NCBI GenBank assembly: GCA_023634235.1
Contig: JAMKCF010000015.1
Coordinates: 10,760,087 to 10,824,086 of the forward strand
Direction: 5' to 3'
DNA: 64,000 nt
Source: Pisaster brevispinus
Taxonomy: Eukaryota; Echinodermata; Asteroidea; Forcipulatida; Asteriidae
The position numbers were made by a program, and so were the translations under genes. A model generated the notes under the pieces. It did not search any database and had not been told where the DNA came from. It saw nothing but the letters and a program-made list of their open reading frames with translations. Numbering within the stretch: the first letter of the stretch is position 1; every line of letters starts with the position of its first letter. This document shows positions 39,349 to 53,115 of the stretch, piece after piece.

Positions 39349-40372
39349 CAACATCCTCAAATTGCTTTTTGATTGATTCTGCACAAAGAAACATGCGTGT
39401 CCTGAATGAAGGTACTGATTGAATCTCAGCTCGATTGAAAATAAAAAACTTTCAACATCCCCAGATTGCTTTAACGTTGATTCTGTGCCAAGAAACATAG
39501 GTGTCATAAAGTTACTGGTTGAATTTCAGCTCAATTAGTAATACAAAACTTTCAACATCCTCAGATTGCTTTTACATTAATCCTCAAATTGCTTTTTGAT
39601 TGATTTTGCACAAAGAAACATGGGTGTTCTGAAGCTACTGGTTGAATCTCGCTCGATTGGAAATAAAAAACTTTCAAAATCCTCAGATTGCTTTTAGTTT
39701 AATTCTCTACTAAGAAACATGGGTGTTCTGAAGCTACTGGTTGAATCTCAGCTCGATTGGTAATAAAAAACTGTCAACATCATCAGATTACTTTTAGATT
39801 GATTCTGCACAAAGAAACATGGGTGTCCCGAAGCTATTGATTGAATCTCAGCTCGATCGGAGATAAAAAACTTTCAAAATCCTCAGATTGCTTTTAGATT
39901 GATTCTGTGCCAAGAAACATGGGTTTCACGAAGCTCCAGGTTGAATCTCATCTCGATCGGAGATAAAAAACTTTCAACATCCTCAGATTGCTTTAAGGTT
40001 GATTCTCTACTAAGAAACATGGGTGTTCTGAAGCTACTGGTTGAATCTCAGCTCGATTGGAAATAAAAAACTTTCAACATCCTCAGATTGCTTTTAGATT
40101 GATTCTCTACTCAGAAACATAGGTGTTCTGAAGCTACTGGTTGAATCTCAGCTCGATTGGAAATAAAAAAACTTTCAACATCCTCAGATTGCTTTTTGAC
40201 TGATTCTGCACAAAGAAACATGGATGCTCTGAAGCGCCTGGTAGAATCTCAGCTCGATCGGAGATAAAAAACTTTCAAAATCCTCAGATTGCTTTTAGAT
40301 TAATTCTCTACTAAGAAACATGGGTGTTCTGAAGATACTGGTTGAATCTCAGCTCGATCAGATATAAAAAAA

Positions 40373-40397
40373 GTTTAAGTAAAAAAAAAAAAAAGTA
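40373..40397. repeat. Poly(A)-insert monomer variant 5 (A14, right arm shortened)
   Basis: GTTTAAGT and fourteen A (40381-40394) join directly to GTACAAC. The GTGTAA piece of the right arm is missing, probably a short deletion between the repeated GTA/AAGTA motifs. Confidence 0.85.
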
Positions 40398-41800
40398 CAA
40401 CATCCTCAAATTGCTTTTTGATTGATTCTGCACAGAGAAACATGCGTGTCCTGAAGGTACTGATTGAATCTCAGCTCGATTGAAAAAAAAAACTTTCAAC
40501 ATCCCCAGATTGCTTTAACGTTGATTCTGTGCCAAGAAACATAGGTGTCATAAAGTTACTGGTTGAATTTCAGCTCAATTGGTAATAAAAAACTTTCAAC
40601 ATCCTCAGATTGCTTTTAGATTGATTCTCTACTAAGAAACATTGGTGTTTTGAAGCTACTGGTTGAATCTCAGCTCGATTGAAAGTAAAAAACTTTCAAA
40701 ATCCTCAGATTGCTTTTAATTTAATTCTCTACTAAGAAACATGGGTGTTCTGAAGCTACTGGTTGAATCTCAGCTCGATTGGTAATAAAAAACTGTCAAC
40801 ATCATCAGATTACTTTTAGATTGATTCTGCACACAGTAACATGGGTGTCCTGAAGCTATTGATTGAATCTCAGCTCGATCGGAGATAAAAAACTTTCAAA
40901 ATCCTCAGATTGCTTTTAGATTGATTCTGAGCCAAGAAACATGGGTTTCACGAAGCTCCAGGTTGAATCTCATCTCGATCGGAGATAAAAAACTTTCAAC
41001 ATCCTCAGATTGCTTTAAGATTGATTCTCTATAGAAACATGGGTGTTCTGAAGCTACTGGTTGAATCTCAGCTCGATCGGAGATTAAAAACTTTCAAAAT
41101 CCTGAGATTGCTTTTACATTAATCCTCAAATTGCTTTTTGATTGATTTTGCACAAAGAAACATAGGTGTTCTGAAGCTACTGGTTGAATCTCGCTCGATT
41201 GGAAATAAAAAACTTTCAACATCCTCAGATTGCTTTTAGATTAATTCTGTACTAAGAAACATGAGTGTTGTGAAGCTATTGGTTGAATTTCAGCTCGATT
41301 GGAAATAAAAAACTTTCAACATCCTCAGATTGCTTTTAGGTTGATTCTGTGCCTAGAAACATAGGTGTCATAAAGTTACTGGTTGAATTTCAGCTCGATT
41401 GGTAATAAAAAACTTTCAACATCATCAGATTACTTTTAGATTGATTCTGCACAAAGAAACATGGGTGTCATGAAGCTATTGATTGAATCTCAGCTCGATC
41501 GGAGATAAAAAACTTTCAAAATCCTCAGATTGCTTTTAGATTGATTCTGTGCCAAGAAACATGGGTTTCACGAAGCTCCAGGTTGAATCTCAGCTCGATC
41601 GGAGATAAAAAACTTTCAACATCCTCAGATTGCTTTAAGATTGATTCTCTACTAAGAAACATGGGTCTTCTGAAGCTACTGGTTGAATCTCTGCTCGATT
41701 GGAAATAAAAAACTTTCAACATCCTCAGATTGCTTTAAGATTGATTCTCTACTAAGAAACATGGGTGTTCTGAAGCTACTGGTTGAATCTCAGCTCGATT

Positions 41801-43330
41801 GGAAATTTAAAAAACTTTCAACATCCTCAGATTGCTTTTTGACTGATTCTGCACAAAGAAAGATGGATGCTCTGAAGCGCCTGGTAGAATTTCAGCTCGA
41901 TCGGAGATAAAAAACTTTCAAAATCCTTTGATTGCTTTTAGATTAATTCTCTACTAAGAAACATGGGTGTTCTGAAGATACTGGTTGAATCTCAGCTCGA
42001 TCGGAGATAAAAAACTTTCAAAATCCTCTGATTGCTTTTAGATTAATTCTCTACTAAGAAACATGGGTGTTCTGAAGATACTGGTTGAATCTAAGCTCGA
42101 TCAGAAATAAAAAAAGTTTAAGTAAAAAAAAAGTGTAAGTACAACATCCTCAAATTGCTTTTTGATTGATTCTGCACAAAGAAACATGCGTGTCCTGAAG
42201 GTACTGATTGAATCTCAGCTCGATTGAAAATAAAGCTACAGGTTGAATGCCAGCTCGATCAGAGATAAAACACTTTCAACATCCTCAGATTGCTTTTAGA
42301 TTGATTCTGTACTAAGAAACATAGGTGTCCTGAAGCTACAAGTGAATCTCAGCTCGATTGGAAATAAAAAACTTTCAACAACCTCAGATTGCTTTTAGAT
42401 TGATTCTTTTCTAAGAAACATGGATGCTCTGAAGCGCCTGGTAGAATCTCAGCTCGATCGGAGATTAAAAACTTTCAAAATCCTGAGATTGCTTTTACAT
42501 TAATCCTCAAATTGCTTTTTGATTGATTTTGCACAAAGAAACATAGGTGTTCTGAAGCGACTTGTTGAATCTCGCTCGATTGGAAATAAAAAACTTTCAA
42601 CATCCTCAGATTGCTTTTAGATTGATTCTGTACTAAGAAACATGAGTGTTCTGAAGCTATTGGTTGAATCTCAGCTCGATTGGAAATAAAAAACTTTCAA
42701 CATCCCCAGATTGCTTTTAGGTTGATTCTGTGCCTAGAAACATAGGTGTCATAAAGTTACTGGTTGAATTTCAGCTCGATTGGTAATAAAAAACTTTCAA
42801 CATCCTCAGATTGCTTTTAGATTGATTCTCTACTAAGAAACATGGGTGTTTTGAAGCTACTGGTTGAATCTCAGCTCGATTGAAAGTAAAAAACTTTCAA
42901 AATCCTCAGATTGCTTTTAGTTTAATTCTCTACTAAGAAACATGGGTGTTCTGAAGCTACTGGTTGAATCTCAGCTCGATTGGTAATAAAAAACTGTCAA
43001 CATCATCAGATTACTTTTAGATTGATTCTGCACACAGAAACATGGGTGTCATGAAGCTATTGATTGAATCTCAGCTCGAACGGAGATAAAAAACTTTCAA
43101 AATCCTCAGATTGCTTTTAGATTGATTCTGTGCCAAGAAACATGGGTTTCACGAAGCTCCAGGTTGAATCTCAGCTCGATCGGAGATAAAAACTTTCAAC
43201 ATCCTCAGATTGATTTTAGATTGATTCTGCACAAAGAAACATGGGTTTTCTGAAGCTACTGGTTGAATTTCAGCTCGATTGGAAATAAAAAAACTTTCAA
43301 TATCCTCAGATTGCTTTTAGATTGATTCTT
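41801..43330. repeat. 3.1-kb-spaced duplication, copy 1
   Basis: It aligns with about 44905-46434 at offset 3104. GGTTGAATGC lies at 42241 and 45345. Shared features are two consecutive CTTTGATTGC/CTCTGATTGC units, a short poly(A) variant (A9), and a truncated unit in which AAAATAAAGCTACAGG skips most of a monomer. Confidence 0.85.
42116..42141. repeat. Poly(A)-insert monomer variant 6 (short allele, A9)
   Basis: GTTTAAGT, nine A (42124-42132) and GTGTAAGTA. It belongs to the short class, which shares the following AAATAAAGCTACAGG truncation. Confidence 0.85.
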
Positions 43331-44904
43331 TTCTAAGAAACATGGATGCTCTGAAGCGCCTGGTAGAATCTCAGCTCGATCGGAGATTAAAAACTTTCAA
43401 AATCCTGAGATTGCTTTTACATTAATCCTCAAATTGCTTTTTGATTGATTTTGCACAAAGAAACATAGGTGTTCTGAAGCTACTTGTTGAATCTCGCTCG
43501 ATTGGAAATAAAAAACTTTCAACATCCTCAGATTGCTTTAAGATTAATTCTGTACTAAGAAACATGAGTGTTCTGAAGCTATTGGTTGAATCTCAGCTCG
43601 ATTGGAAATAAAAAACTTTCAACATCCTCAGATTGCTTTTAGGTTGATTCTGTGCCTAGAAACATAGGTGTCATAAAGTTACTGGTTGAATTTCAGCTCG
43701 ATTGGTAATAAAAAACTTTCAACATCATCAGATTACTTTTAGATTGATTCTGCACAAAGAAACATGGGTGTCATGAAGCTATTGATTGAATCTCAGCTCG
43801 AACGGAGATAAAAAACTTTCAAAATCCTCAGATTGCTTTTAGATTGATTCTGTGCCAAGAAACATGGGTTTCACGAAGCTCCAGGTTGAATCTCAGCTCG
43901 ATCGGAGATAAAAAACTTTCAACATCCTCAGATTGATTTTAGATTGATTCTGCACAAAGAAACATGGGTTATCTGAAGCTTCTGGTTGAATTTCAGCTCG
44001 ATTGGAAATAAAAAAACTTTCAATATCCTCAGATTGCTTTTAGATTGATTCTGTGCCAAGAAACATCGGTGTCATGAAGCTCCTGGTTGAATCTCAGATC
44101 GAATGGAGATAAAAAACTTTCAACATCCTCAGATTGATTTTAGGTTGATTCTGTGCCTAGAAACATAGGTGTCATAAAGTTACTGGTTGAATTTCAGCTC
44201 GATTGGTAATTAAAAACTTTCAACATCATCAGATTACTTCTAGATTGATTCTGCACAAAGAAACATGGGTTTTCTGAAGCTACTGGTTGAATTTCAGCTC
44301 GATTGGAAATAAAAAAACTTTCAATATCCTCAGATTGCTTTTAGGTTGATTCTGTGCCAAGAAACATCGGTGTCATGAAGCTGCTGGTTGAATCTCAGAT
44401 CGATCGGAGATAAAAAACTTTCAACATCCTCAGATTGATTTTAGATTGATTCTGCACTAAGAAACATGGGTTTTCTGAAGCTACTGGTTGAATGTCAGCT
44501 CGATTGGAAATAAAAAACCTTCAATATCCTCAGATTGATTTTAGATTAAATCTCTACTAAGAAACATGGATGTTCTGAAGAGCCTGGTAGAATCTCAGCT
44601 CGATCGGAGATAAAAAAACTTTCAACATCCCCAGATTGCTTTTAGATTGATTCTCTACTCAGAAACATGGGTGTTCTGAATCTACTGGTAGAATCTCAGC
44701 TCGATCGGAGATAAAAAACTTTCAAAATCCTCAGATTGCTTTTAGATTTATTCTGTTCTAAGAAACATAGGTGTCCTGAAAATACTGGTTGAATCTTAAT
44801 TAGATTGGAAAAAAACTTTTCAACATCCTCACATTGCTTTTAGATTGATTCTGCACAAAGAAACATGTGTGTCCTGAAGCTACTGATTGAATCTCAGCTC
44901 GATC
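43331..44904. repeat. Monomer mosaic with GGGTTTTCTG and CAGATCGATCGG variants
   Basis: Units here include GGGTTTTCTGAAGC, CATCGGTGTCATGAAG, AATCTCAGATCGATCGG and GAATGTCAGCTCG with AAAACCTTCAATATCC (about 44513). The set recurs at about 55281-56160 and 60065-60700. One unit carries AATCTTAATTAGATTGG followed by AAAAAAACTTTTCAAC (44793), a variant also found near 50705 and 61025. There is no gene. Confidence 0.8.
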
Positions 44905-46434
44905 GGAAATTAAAAAAACTTTCAACATCCTCAGATTGCTTTTTGACTGATTCTGCACAAAGAAAGATGGATGCTCTGAAGCGCCTGGTAGAATCTCAGC
45001 TCGATCGGAGATAAAAAACTTTCAAAATCCTTTGATTGCTTTTAGATTAATTCTCTACTAAGAAACATGGGTGTTCTGAAGATACTGGTTGAATCTCAGC
45101 TCGATCGGAGATAAAAAACTTTCAAAATCCTCTGATTGCTTTTAGATTAATTCTCTACTAAGAAACATGGGTGTTCTGAAGATACTGGTTGAATCTAAGC
45201 TCGATCAGAAATAAAAAAAGTTTAAGTAAAAAAAAAGTGTAAGTACAACATCCTCAAATTGCTTTTTGATTGATTCTGCACAAAGAAACATGCGTGTCCT
45301 GAAGGTACTGATTGAATCTCAGCTCGATTGAAAATAAAGCTACAGGTTGAATGCCAGCTCGATCAGAGATAAAACACTTTCAACATCCTCAGATTGCTTT
45401 TAGATTGATTCTGTACTAAGAAACATAGGTGTCCTGAAGCTACTGGTGAATCTCAGCTCGATTGGAAATAAAAAACTTTCAACAACCTCAGATTGCTTTT
45501 AGATTGATTCTTTTCTAAGAAACATGGATGCTCTGAAGCGCCTGGTAGAATCTCAGCTCGATCGGAGATTAAAAACTTTCAAAATCCTGAGATTGCTTTT
45601 ACATTAATCCTCAAATTGCTTTTTGATTGATTTTGCACAAAGAAACATAGGTGTTCTGAAGCGACTTGTTGAATCTCGCTCGATTGGAAATAAAAAACTT
45701 TCAACATCCTCAGATTGCTTTTAGATTGATTCTGTACTAAGAAACATGAGTGTTCTGAAGCTATTGGTTGAATCTCAGCTCGATTGGAAATAAAAAACTT
45801 TCAACATCCCCAGATTGCTTTTATGTTGATTCTGTGCCTAGAAACATAGGTGTCATAAAGTTACTGGTTGAATTTCAGCTCGATTGGTAATAAAAAACTT
45901 TCAACATCCTCAGATTGCTTTTAGATTGATTCTCTACTAAAAAACATGGGTGTTTTGAAGCTACTGGTTGAATCTCAGCTCGATTGAAAGTAAAAAACTT
46001 TCAAAATCCTCAGATTGCTTTTAGTTTAATTCTCTACTAAGAAACATGGGTGTTCTGAAGCTACTGGTTGAATCTCAGCTCGATTGGTAATAAAAAACTG
46101 TCAACATCATCAGATTACTTTTAGATTGATTCTGCACACAGAAACATGGGTGTCATGAAGCTATTGATTGAATCTCAGCTCGAACGGAGATAAAAAACTT
46201 TCAAAATCCTCAGATTGCTTTTAGATTGATTCTGTGCCAAGAAACATGGGTTTCACGAAGCTCCAGGTTGAATCTCAGCTCGATCGGAGATAAAAAACTT
46301 TCAACATCCTAAGATTGATTTTAGATTGATTCTGCACAAAGAAACATGGGTTTTCTGAAGCTACTGGTTGAATTTCAGCTCGATTGGAAATAAAAAAACT
46401 TTCAATATCCTCAGATTGCTTTTAGATTGATTCT
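44905..46434. repeat. 3.1-kb-spaced duplication, copy 2
   Basis: This is the partner of 41801-43330, including its own A9 poly(A) variant at 45220-45245 and the AAATAAAGCTACAGG truncated unit. Colinearity ends near 46434, where TTTTCTAAG in copy 1 becomes CTGTGCCAAG. Confidence 0.85.
45220..45245. repeat. Poly(A)-insert monomer variant 7 (A9)
   Basis: Identical in form to variant 6 and copied with it 3104 bp downstream. Confidence 0.85.
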
Positions 46435-49400
46435 GTGCCAAGAAACATCGGTGTCATGAAGCTCATGGTTGAATCTCAGATCGATCGGAGATAAAAAACT
46501 TTCAACATCCTCAGATTGATTTTAGGTTGATTCTGTGCCTAGAAACAAAGAAACATGGATGCTCTGAAGCGCCTGGTAGAATCTCAGCTCGGTCGGAGAT
46601 AAAAAACTTTCAAAATCCTCAGATTGCTTTTAGATTAATTCTCTACTAAGAAACATGAGTGTTCTGAAGATACTGGTTGAATCTCAGCTCGATCAGATAT
46701 AAAAAAAGTTTAAGTAAAAAAAAAAAAAAAGTGTAAGTACAACATCCTCAAATTGCTTTTTGATTGATTCTGCACAAAGAAACATGCGTGTCCTGAATGT
46801 ACTGATTGAATCTCAGCTCGATTGAAAAAAAAAAACTTTCAACATCCCCAGATTGCTTTAACGTTGATTCTGTGCCAAGAAACATAGGTGTCATAAAGTT
46901 ACTGGTTGAATTTCAGCTCAATTGGAAATAAAAAACTTTCAACATCCTAAGATTGCTTTTAGATTGATTCTCTACTAAGAAACATGGGTGTTTTGAAGCT
47001 ACTGGTTGAATCTCAGCTCGATTGAAAGTAAAAAACTTTCAAAATCCTCAGATTGCTTTTAGTTTAATTCTCTACTAAGAAACATGGGTGTTCTGAAGCT
47101 ACTGGTTGAATCTCAGCTCGATTGGTAATAAAAAACTGTCAACATCATCAGATTACTTTTAGATTGATTCTGCACAAAGAAACATGGGTGTCCTGAAGCT
47201 ATTGATTGAATCTCAGATCGATCGGAAATAAAAAACTTTCAACGTGCCTAGAAACATAGGTGTCATAAAGTTACTGGTTGAATTTCAGCTCGATTGGTAA
47301 TAAAAAACTTTCAACATCATCAGATTACTTTTAGATTGATTCTGCACAAAGAAACATGGGTGTCATGAAGCTATTGATTGAATCTCAGCTCGATCGGAGA
47401 TAAAAAACTTTCAAAATCCTCAGGTTGCTTTTAGATTGATTCTGTGCCAAGAAACATGGGTTTCACGAAGCTCCAGGTTGAATCTCAGCTCGATCGGAGA
47501 TAAAAAACTTTCAACATCCTCAGATTGCTTTAAGATTGATTCTCTACTAAGAAACATGGGTGTTCTGAAGCTACTGGTTGAATCTCAGCTCGATTGGAAA
47601 TAAAAAACTTTCAACATCCTCAGATTGCTTTAAGATTGATTCTCTACTAAGAAACATGGGTGTTCTGAAGCTACTGGTTGAATCTCAGCTCGATTGGAAA
47701 TTAAAAAAACTTTCAACATCCTCAGATTGCTTTTTGACTGATTCTGCACAAAGAAAGATGGATGCTCTGAAGCGCCTGGTAGAATCTCAGCTCGATCGGA
47801 GATAAAAAACTTTCAAAATCCTCTGATTGCTTTTAGATTAATTCTCTTACTAAGAAACATGGGTGTTCTGAAGATACTGGTTGAATTTCAGCTCGATCAG
47901 AGATAAAAAACTTACAACATCCTCAAATTTCTTTTTGATTGATTCTGCACAAAGAAACATGCGTGTCTTGAAGGTAATGGTTGAATTTCAGCTCGATCAG
48001 AGATAAAAAACCTTTCAACATCCTAAGATTGCTTTTAGAAAGATTCTGTTCTAAGAAACATAGGTGTCCTCAAGCTACTGGTTGAATCAAAATTAGATTG
48101 GAAAAAAACATTTCAACATCCTCACATTGCTTTTAGATTGATTCTGTACTAAGAAACATAGGTGTTCTGAAGCTACTGGTGAATCTCAGCTCGATTGGAA
48201 ATAAAAAACTTTCAACAACGTCAGATTGCTTTTAGATTGATTCTTTTCTAAGAAACATGGATGCTCTGAAGCGCCTGGTAGAATCTCAGGTCGATCGGAG
48301 ATTAAAAACTTTCAAAATCCTGAGATTGCTTTTACATTAATCCTCAAATTGCTTTTTGATTGATTTTGCACAAAGAAACATAGGTGTTCTGAAGCTACTG
48401 GTTGAATCTCGCTCGATTGGAAATAAAAAACTTTCAACATCCTCAGATTGCTTTTAGGTTGATTCTGTGCCTAGAAACATAGGTGTCATAAAAGTACTGG
48501 TTGAATTTCAGCTCGATTGGTAATAAAAAACTTTCAACATCATCAGATTACTTTTAGATTGATTCTGCACAAAGAAACATGGGTGTCCTGAAGCTATTGA
48601 TTGAATCTCAGCTCGATCGGAGATAAAAAACTTTCAAAATCCTCAGATTGCTTTTAGATTGATTCTGTGCCAAGAAACATGGGTTTCATGAAGCTCCAGG
48701 TTGAATCTCATCTCGATCGGAGATAAAAAACTTTCAACATCCTCAGATTGCTTTTCAGATTGATTCTCTACTAAGAAACATGGGTGTTCTGAAGCTACTG
48801 GTTGAATTTCAGCTTAATTGGTAATAAAAAACTTTCAACATCCTCAGATTGCTTTTAGATTGATTCTCTACTAAGAAACATGGGTGTTTTGAAGCTACTG
48901 GTTGAATCTCAGCTCGATTGAAAGTAAAAAACTTTCAAAATCCTCAGATTGCTTTTAGTTTAATTCTCTACTAAGAAACATGTGTGTTCTGAAGCTACTG
49001 GTTGAATCTCAGCTCGATTGGTAATAAAAAACTGTCAACATCATCAGATTACTTTTAGATTGATTCTGCACAAAGAAACATGGCTGTCCTGAAGCTATTG
49101 ATTGAATCTCAGCTCGATCGGAAATAAAAAACTTTCAATATCCTCAGATTGCTTTTAGGTTGATTCTGTGCCTAGAAACATAGGCGTCATAAAGTTACTG
49201 GTTGAATTTCAGCTCGATTGGTAATAAAAAACTTTCAACATCATCAGATTACTTTTAGATTGATTCTGCACAAAGAAACATGGGTGTCATGAAGCTATTG
49301 ATTGAATCTCAGCTCGATCGGAGATAAAAAACTTTCAAAATCCTCAGATTGCTTTTAGATTGATTCTGTGCCAAGAAACATGGGTTTCACGAAGCTACTG

Positions 49401-51410
49401 GTTGAATCTCAGCTCGATCGGAGATAAAAAACTTTCAACATCCTCAGATTGCTTTAAGATTGATTCTCTACTAAGAAACATGGGTGTTCTGAAGCTACTG
49501 GTTGAATCTCAGCTCGATTGGAAATAAAAAACTTTCAACATCCTCAGATTGCTTTAAGATTGATTCTCTACTAAGAAACATTGGTGTTCTGAAGCTACTG
49601 GTTGAATCTCAGCTCGATTGGAAATTAAAAAAACTTTCAACATCCTCAGATTGCTTTTTGACTGATTCTGCAGGAGAAAGATGGATGCTCTGAAGCGCCT
49701 GGTAGAATCTCAGCTCGATCGGAGATAAAAAACTTTCAAAATCCTCTGATTGCTTTTAGATTAATTCTCTTACTAAGAAACATGGGTGTTCTGAAGATAC
49801 TGGTTGAATCTCAGCTCGATCGGAGATAAAAAACTTTCAAAATCCTCAGATTGCTTTTAGATTTATTCTCTTACTAAGAAACATGGGTGTTCTGAAGATA
49901 CTGATTGAATCTCAGCTCGATCGGAGATAAAAAACTTTCAAAATCCTCAGATTGCTTTTAGATTAATTCTCTACTAAGAAACATGAGTGTTCTGAAGCTA
50001 TTGGTTGAATCTCAGCTCGATTGGAAATAAAAAACTTTCAACATCCTCAGATTGCTTTTAGGTTGATTCTGTGCCTAGAAACATAGGTGTCATAAAGTTA
50101 CTGGTTGAATTTCAGCTCGATTGGTAATAAAAAACTTTCAACATCATCAGATTACTTTTAGATTGATTCTGCACAAAGAAACATGGGTGTCATGAAGCTA
50201 TTGATTGAATCTCAGCTCGATCGGAGATAAAAAACTGTCAACATCCTCAGATTGCTTTTAGATTGATTCTGTGCCAAGAAACATGGGTTTCACGAAGCTC
50301 CAGGTTGAATCTCAGCTCGATCGGAGATAAAAAACTTTCAACATCCTCAGATTGCTTTAAGATTGATTCTCTACTTAGAAACATGGGTGTTCTGAAGCTA
50401 CTGGTTGAATCTCAGCTCGATTGGAAATAAAAAACTTTCAACATCCTCAGATTGCTTTAAGATTGATTCTCTACTAAGAAACATGGGTGTTCCGAAGCTA
50501 CTGGTTGAATCTCAGCTCGATTGGAAATTAAAAAAACTTTCAACATCCTCAGATTGCTTTTAGATTGATTCTGTACTAAGAAACATGGGTGTCCTGAAGC
50601 GCATGGTAGAATCTCAGCTCGATCGGAGATAAAAAACTTTCAAAATCCTCAGATTGCTTTTAGATTTATTCTGTTCTAAGAAACATAGGTGTCCTGAAAA
50701 TACTGGTTGAATCTTAATTAGATTGGAAAAAAACTTTTCAACATCCTCAGATTGCTTTTTGATTGATTCTGCACAAAGAAACATAGGTGTCCTGAAGCGC
50801 CTGGTTGAATCTCAGCTCGATCGGATATAAAAAATTTACAACATCCTCAAATTGCTTTTTGATTGATTCTGCACAAAGAAATATGCGTGTCCTGAAGGTA
50901 CTGATTGAATCTCAGCTCGATCGGAGATAAAAAACTTTCAAAACCCTCAGATTGCTTTTAGTTTAATTCTCTACTAAGAAACATGGGTGTTCTGAAGCTA
51001 CTGGTTGAATCTCCGCTCGATCGGATATTAAAAATTTACAACATCCTCAGATTGCTTTTAGATTGATTCTCTACTAAGAAACATGGGTGTTCTGAAGCTA
51101 CTGGTTGAATCTCAGCTCGATTTAAAATAAAAAACTTTCAATATCCTCAGATTGCTTTTAGGTTGATTCTGTGGTAAGAAACATAGGTGTCATGAAGCGC
51201 CTGGTTGAATCTCAGCTCGATCGGAGATAAAACACTTTCAAAATCCTTAGATTGCTTTTAGAATGATTCTGCACAAAGAAACATGCGTGTCCTGAAGCTA
51301 CTGGTTGAATCTCAGCTCGATTGGTAATAAAAAACTTTCAACATCCTCAGATTGCTTTAAGATTGATTCTCTACTCAGAAACATGGGCGTCTGAAGCTAG
51401 TGGTTGAATC
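46435..51410. repeat. Heterogeneous monomer mosaic
   Basis: Many unit types are present without a clean long-range period. Notable junctions are GCCTAGAAACAAAGAAACATGG (46535-46556), where AGAAACA is partly duplicated, and CTTTCAACGTGCCTAGAAAC (47230-47249), where about 30 bp are deleted between CAAC and GTGCC. 50750-51400 shares its order of units (GATATAAAAAATTTAC, GTGGTAAG, GGGCGTCTGAAG) with 56290-56940 and 61160-61810. It contains only satellite. Confidence 0.8.
46708..46739. repeat. Poly(A)-insert monomer variant 8 (A15)
   Basis: GTTTAAGT, fifteen A (46716-46730) and GTGTAAGTA. This long-class allele lies between short-class copies. Confidence 0.85.
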
Positions 51411-51835
51411 TCAGCTCGATCGGAGATAAAAAACTTTCAAAACCCTCAGATTGCTTTTAGATTAATTCTCTACTAAGAAACAAGGGTGTTCTGAAGCTAC
51501 TGGTTGAATCTCAGCTCGATTGGAAATAAAAAACTTTCAACATCCTCAGATTGCTTTTTGACTGATTCTACACAAAGAAACATGGATGCTCTGAAGCGCC
51601 TGGTAGAATCTCAGCTCGATCGGAGATAAAAAACTTTCAAAATCCTCTGATTGCTTTTAGATTAATTCTCTTACTAAGAAACATGGGTGTTCTGAAGATA
51701 CTGGTTGAATCTCAGCTCGATCGGAGATAAAAAACTTTCAAAATCCTCAGATTGCTTTTAGATTAATTCTCTACTAAGAAACATGGGTGTTCTGAAGATA
51801 CTGGTTGAATCTCAGCTCGATCAGATATAAAAAAA

Positions 51836-51861
51836 GTTTAAGTAAAATAAAAGTGTAAGTA
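51836..51861. repeat. Poly(A)-insert monomer variant 9 (interrupted)
   Basis: The tract is AAAATAAAA (51844-51852), a nine-base tract broken by one T, inside copy 1 of the 1280-bp repeat. Confidence 0.85.
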
Positions 51862-53115
51862 CAACATCCTCAAATTGCTTTTTGATTGATTCTGCACAAA
51901 GAAACATGCGTGTCCTGAAGTAATTGATTGAATCTCAGCTCGATTGAAGATAAAGCTACAGGTGGAATCCCAGCTCGATCAGAGATAAAAAACTTTCAAC
52001 ATCCTCAGATTGATTTTAGATTGATTCTGTACTAAGAAACATAGGTGTTCTGAAGCTACTGGTGAATCTCAGCTCGATTGGAAATAAAAAACTTTCAACA
52101 ACCTCAGATTGCTTTTAGATTGATTCTTTTCTAAGAAACATGGATGCTCTGAAGCGCCTGGTAGAATCTCAGCTCGATCGGAGATTAAAAACTTTCAAAA
52201 TCCTGAGATTGCTTTTACATTAATCCTCAAATTGCTTTTTGATTGATTTTGCACAAAGAAACATAGGTGTTCTGAAGCTACTTGTTGAATCTCGCTCGAT
52301 TGGAAATAAAAAACTTTCAACATCCTCAGATTGCTTTTAGATTAATTCTGTACTAAGAAACATGAGTGTTCTGAAGCTATTGGTTGAATCTCAGCTCGAT
52401 TGGAAATAAAAAACTTTCAACATCCTCAGATTGCTTTTAGGTTGATTCTGTGCCTAGAAACATAGGTGTCATAAAGTTACTGGTTGAATTTCAGCTCGAT
52501 TGGTAATAAAAAACTTTCAACATCATCAGATTACTTTTAGATTGATTCTGCACAAAGAAACATGGGTGTCATGAAGCTATTGATTGAATCTCAGCTCGAA
52601 CGGAGATAAAAAACTTTCAAAATCCTCAGATTGCTTTTAGATTGATTCTGTGCCAAGAAACATGGGTTTCACGAAGCTCCAGGTTGAATCTCAGCTCGAT
52701 CGGAGATAAAAAACTTTCAAAACCCTCAGATTGCTTTTAGTTTAATTCTCTACTAAGAAACATGGGTGTTCTGAAGCTACTGGTTGAATCTCAGCTCGAT
52801 TGGAAATAAAAAACTTTCAACATCCTCAGATTGCTTTTTGACTGATTCTGCACAAAGAAACATGGATGCTCTGAAGCGCCTGGTAGAATCTCAGCTCGAT
52901 CGGAGATAACAAACTTTCAAAATCCTCTGATTGCTTTTAGATTAATTCTCTTACTAAGAAACATGGGTGTTCTGAAGATACTGGTTGAATCTCAGCTCGA
53001 TCGGAGATAAAAAACTTTCAAAATCCTCAGATTGCTTTTAGATTAATTCTCTACTAAGAAACATGGGTGTTCTGAAGATACTGGTTGAATCTCAGCTCGA
53101 TCAGATATAAAAAAA

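Larger units (their letters stand above)
33241..41800. repeat. Mosaic region with a 0.7-kb segment recurring about every 3.03 kb
   Basis: CCTGAATGAAGG, a 4-bp TGAA duplication of CCTGAAGG, occurs at 33331, 36367 and 39401, spacings 3036 and 3034. About 0.7 kb around each is shared, while the material between differs: segment-B-like at 34.04-35.2 kb, other types at 37.0-39.2 kb. So this is recurrence of one segment, not a clean 3-kb repeat. Inside it, 36710-37010 is copied at 37410-37710 (700 bp apart), marked by the unique TCAAACTCATCAG at 36718 and 37418. 37001-37380 alternates two monomer types as 200-bp dimers. Confidence 0.75.

Noticed and set aside
33240..40502. Minus-strand open frames of 62-83 codons ending in runs of Phe
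   Set aside because: The Phe run is the poly(A) tract read backwards, and the rest is antisense monomer. Copies follow the poly(A) variant, not a gene.
42116..46434. Transposon as the cause of the 3.1-kb repetition
   Set aside because: Both copies consist only of satellite units and the ends show no inverted repeats or target duplications. Segmental duplication explains it.
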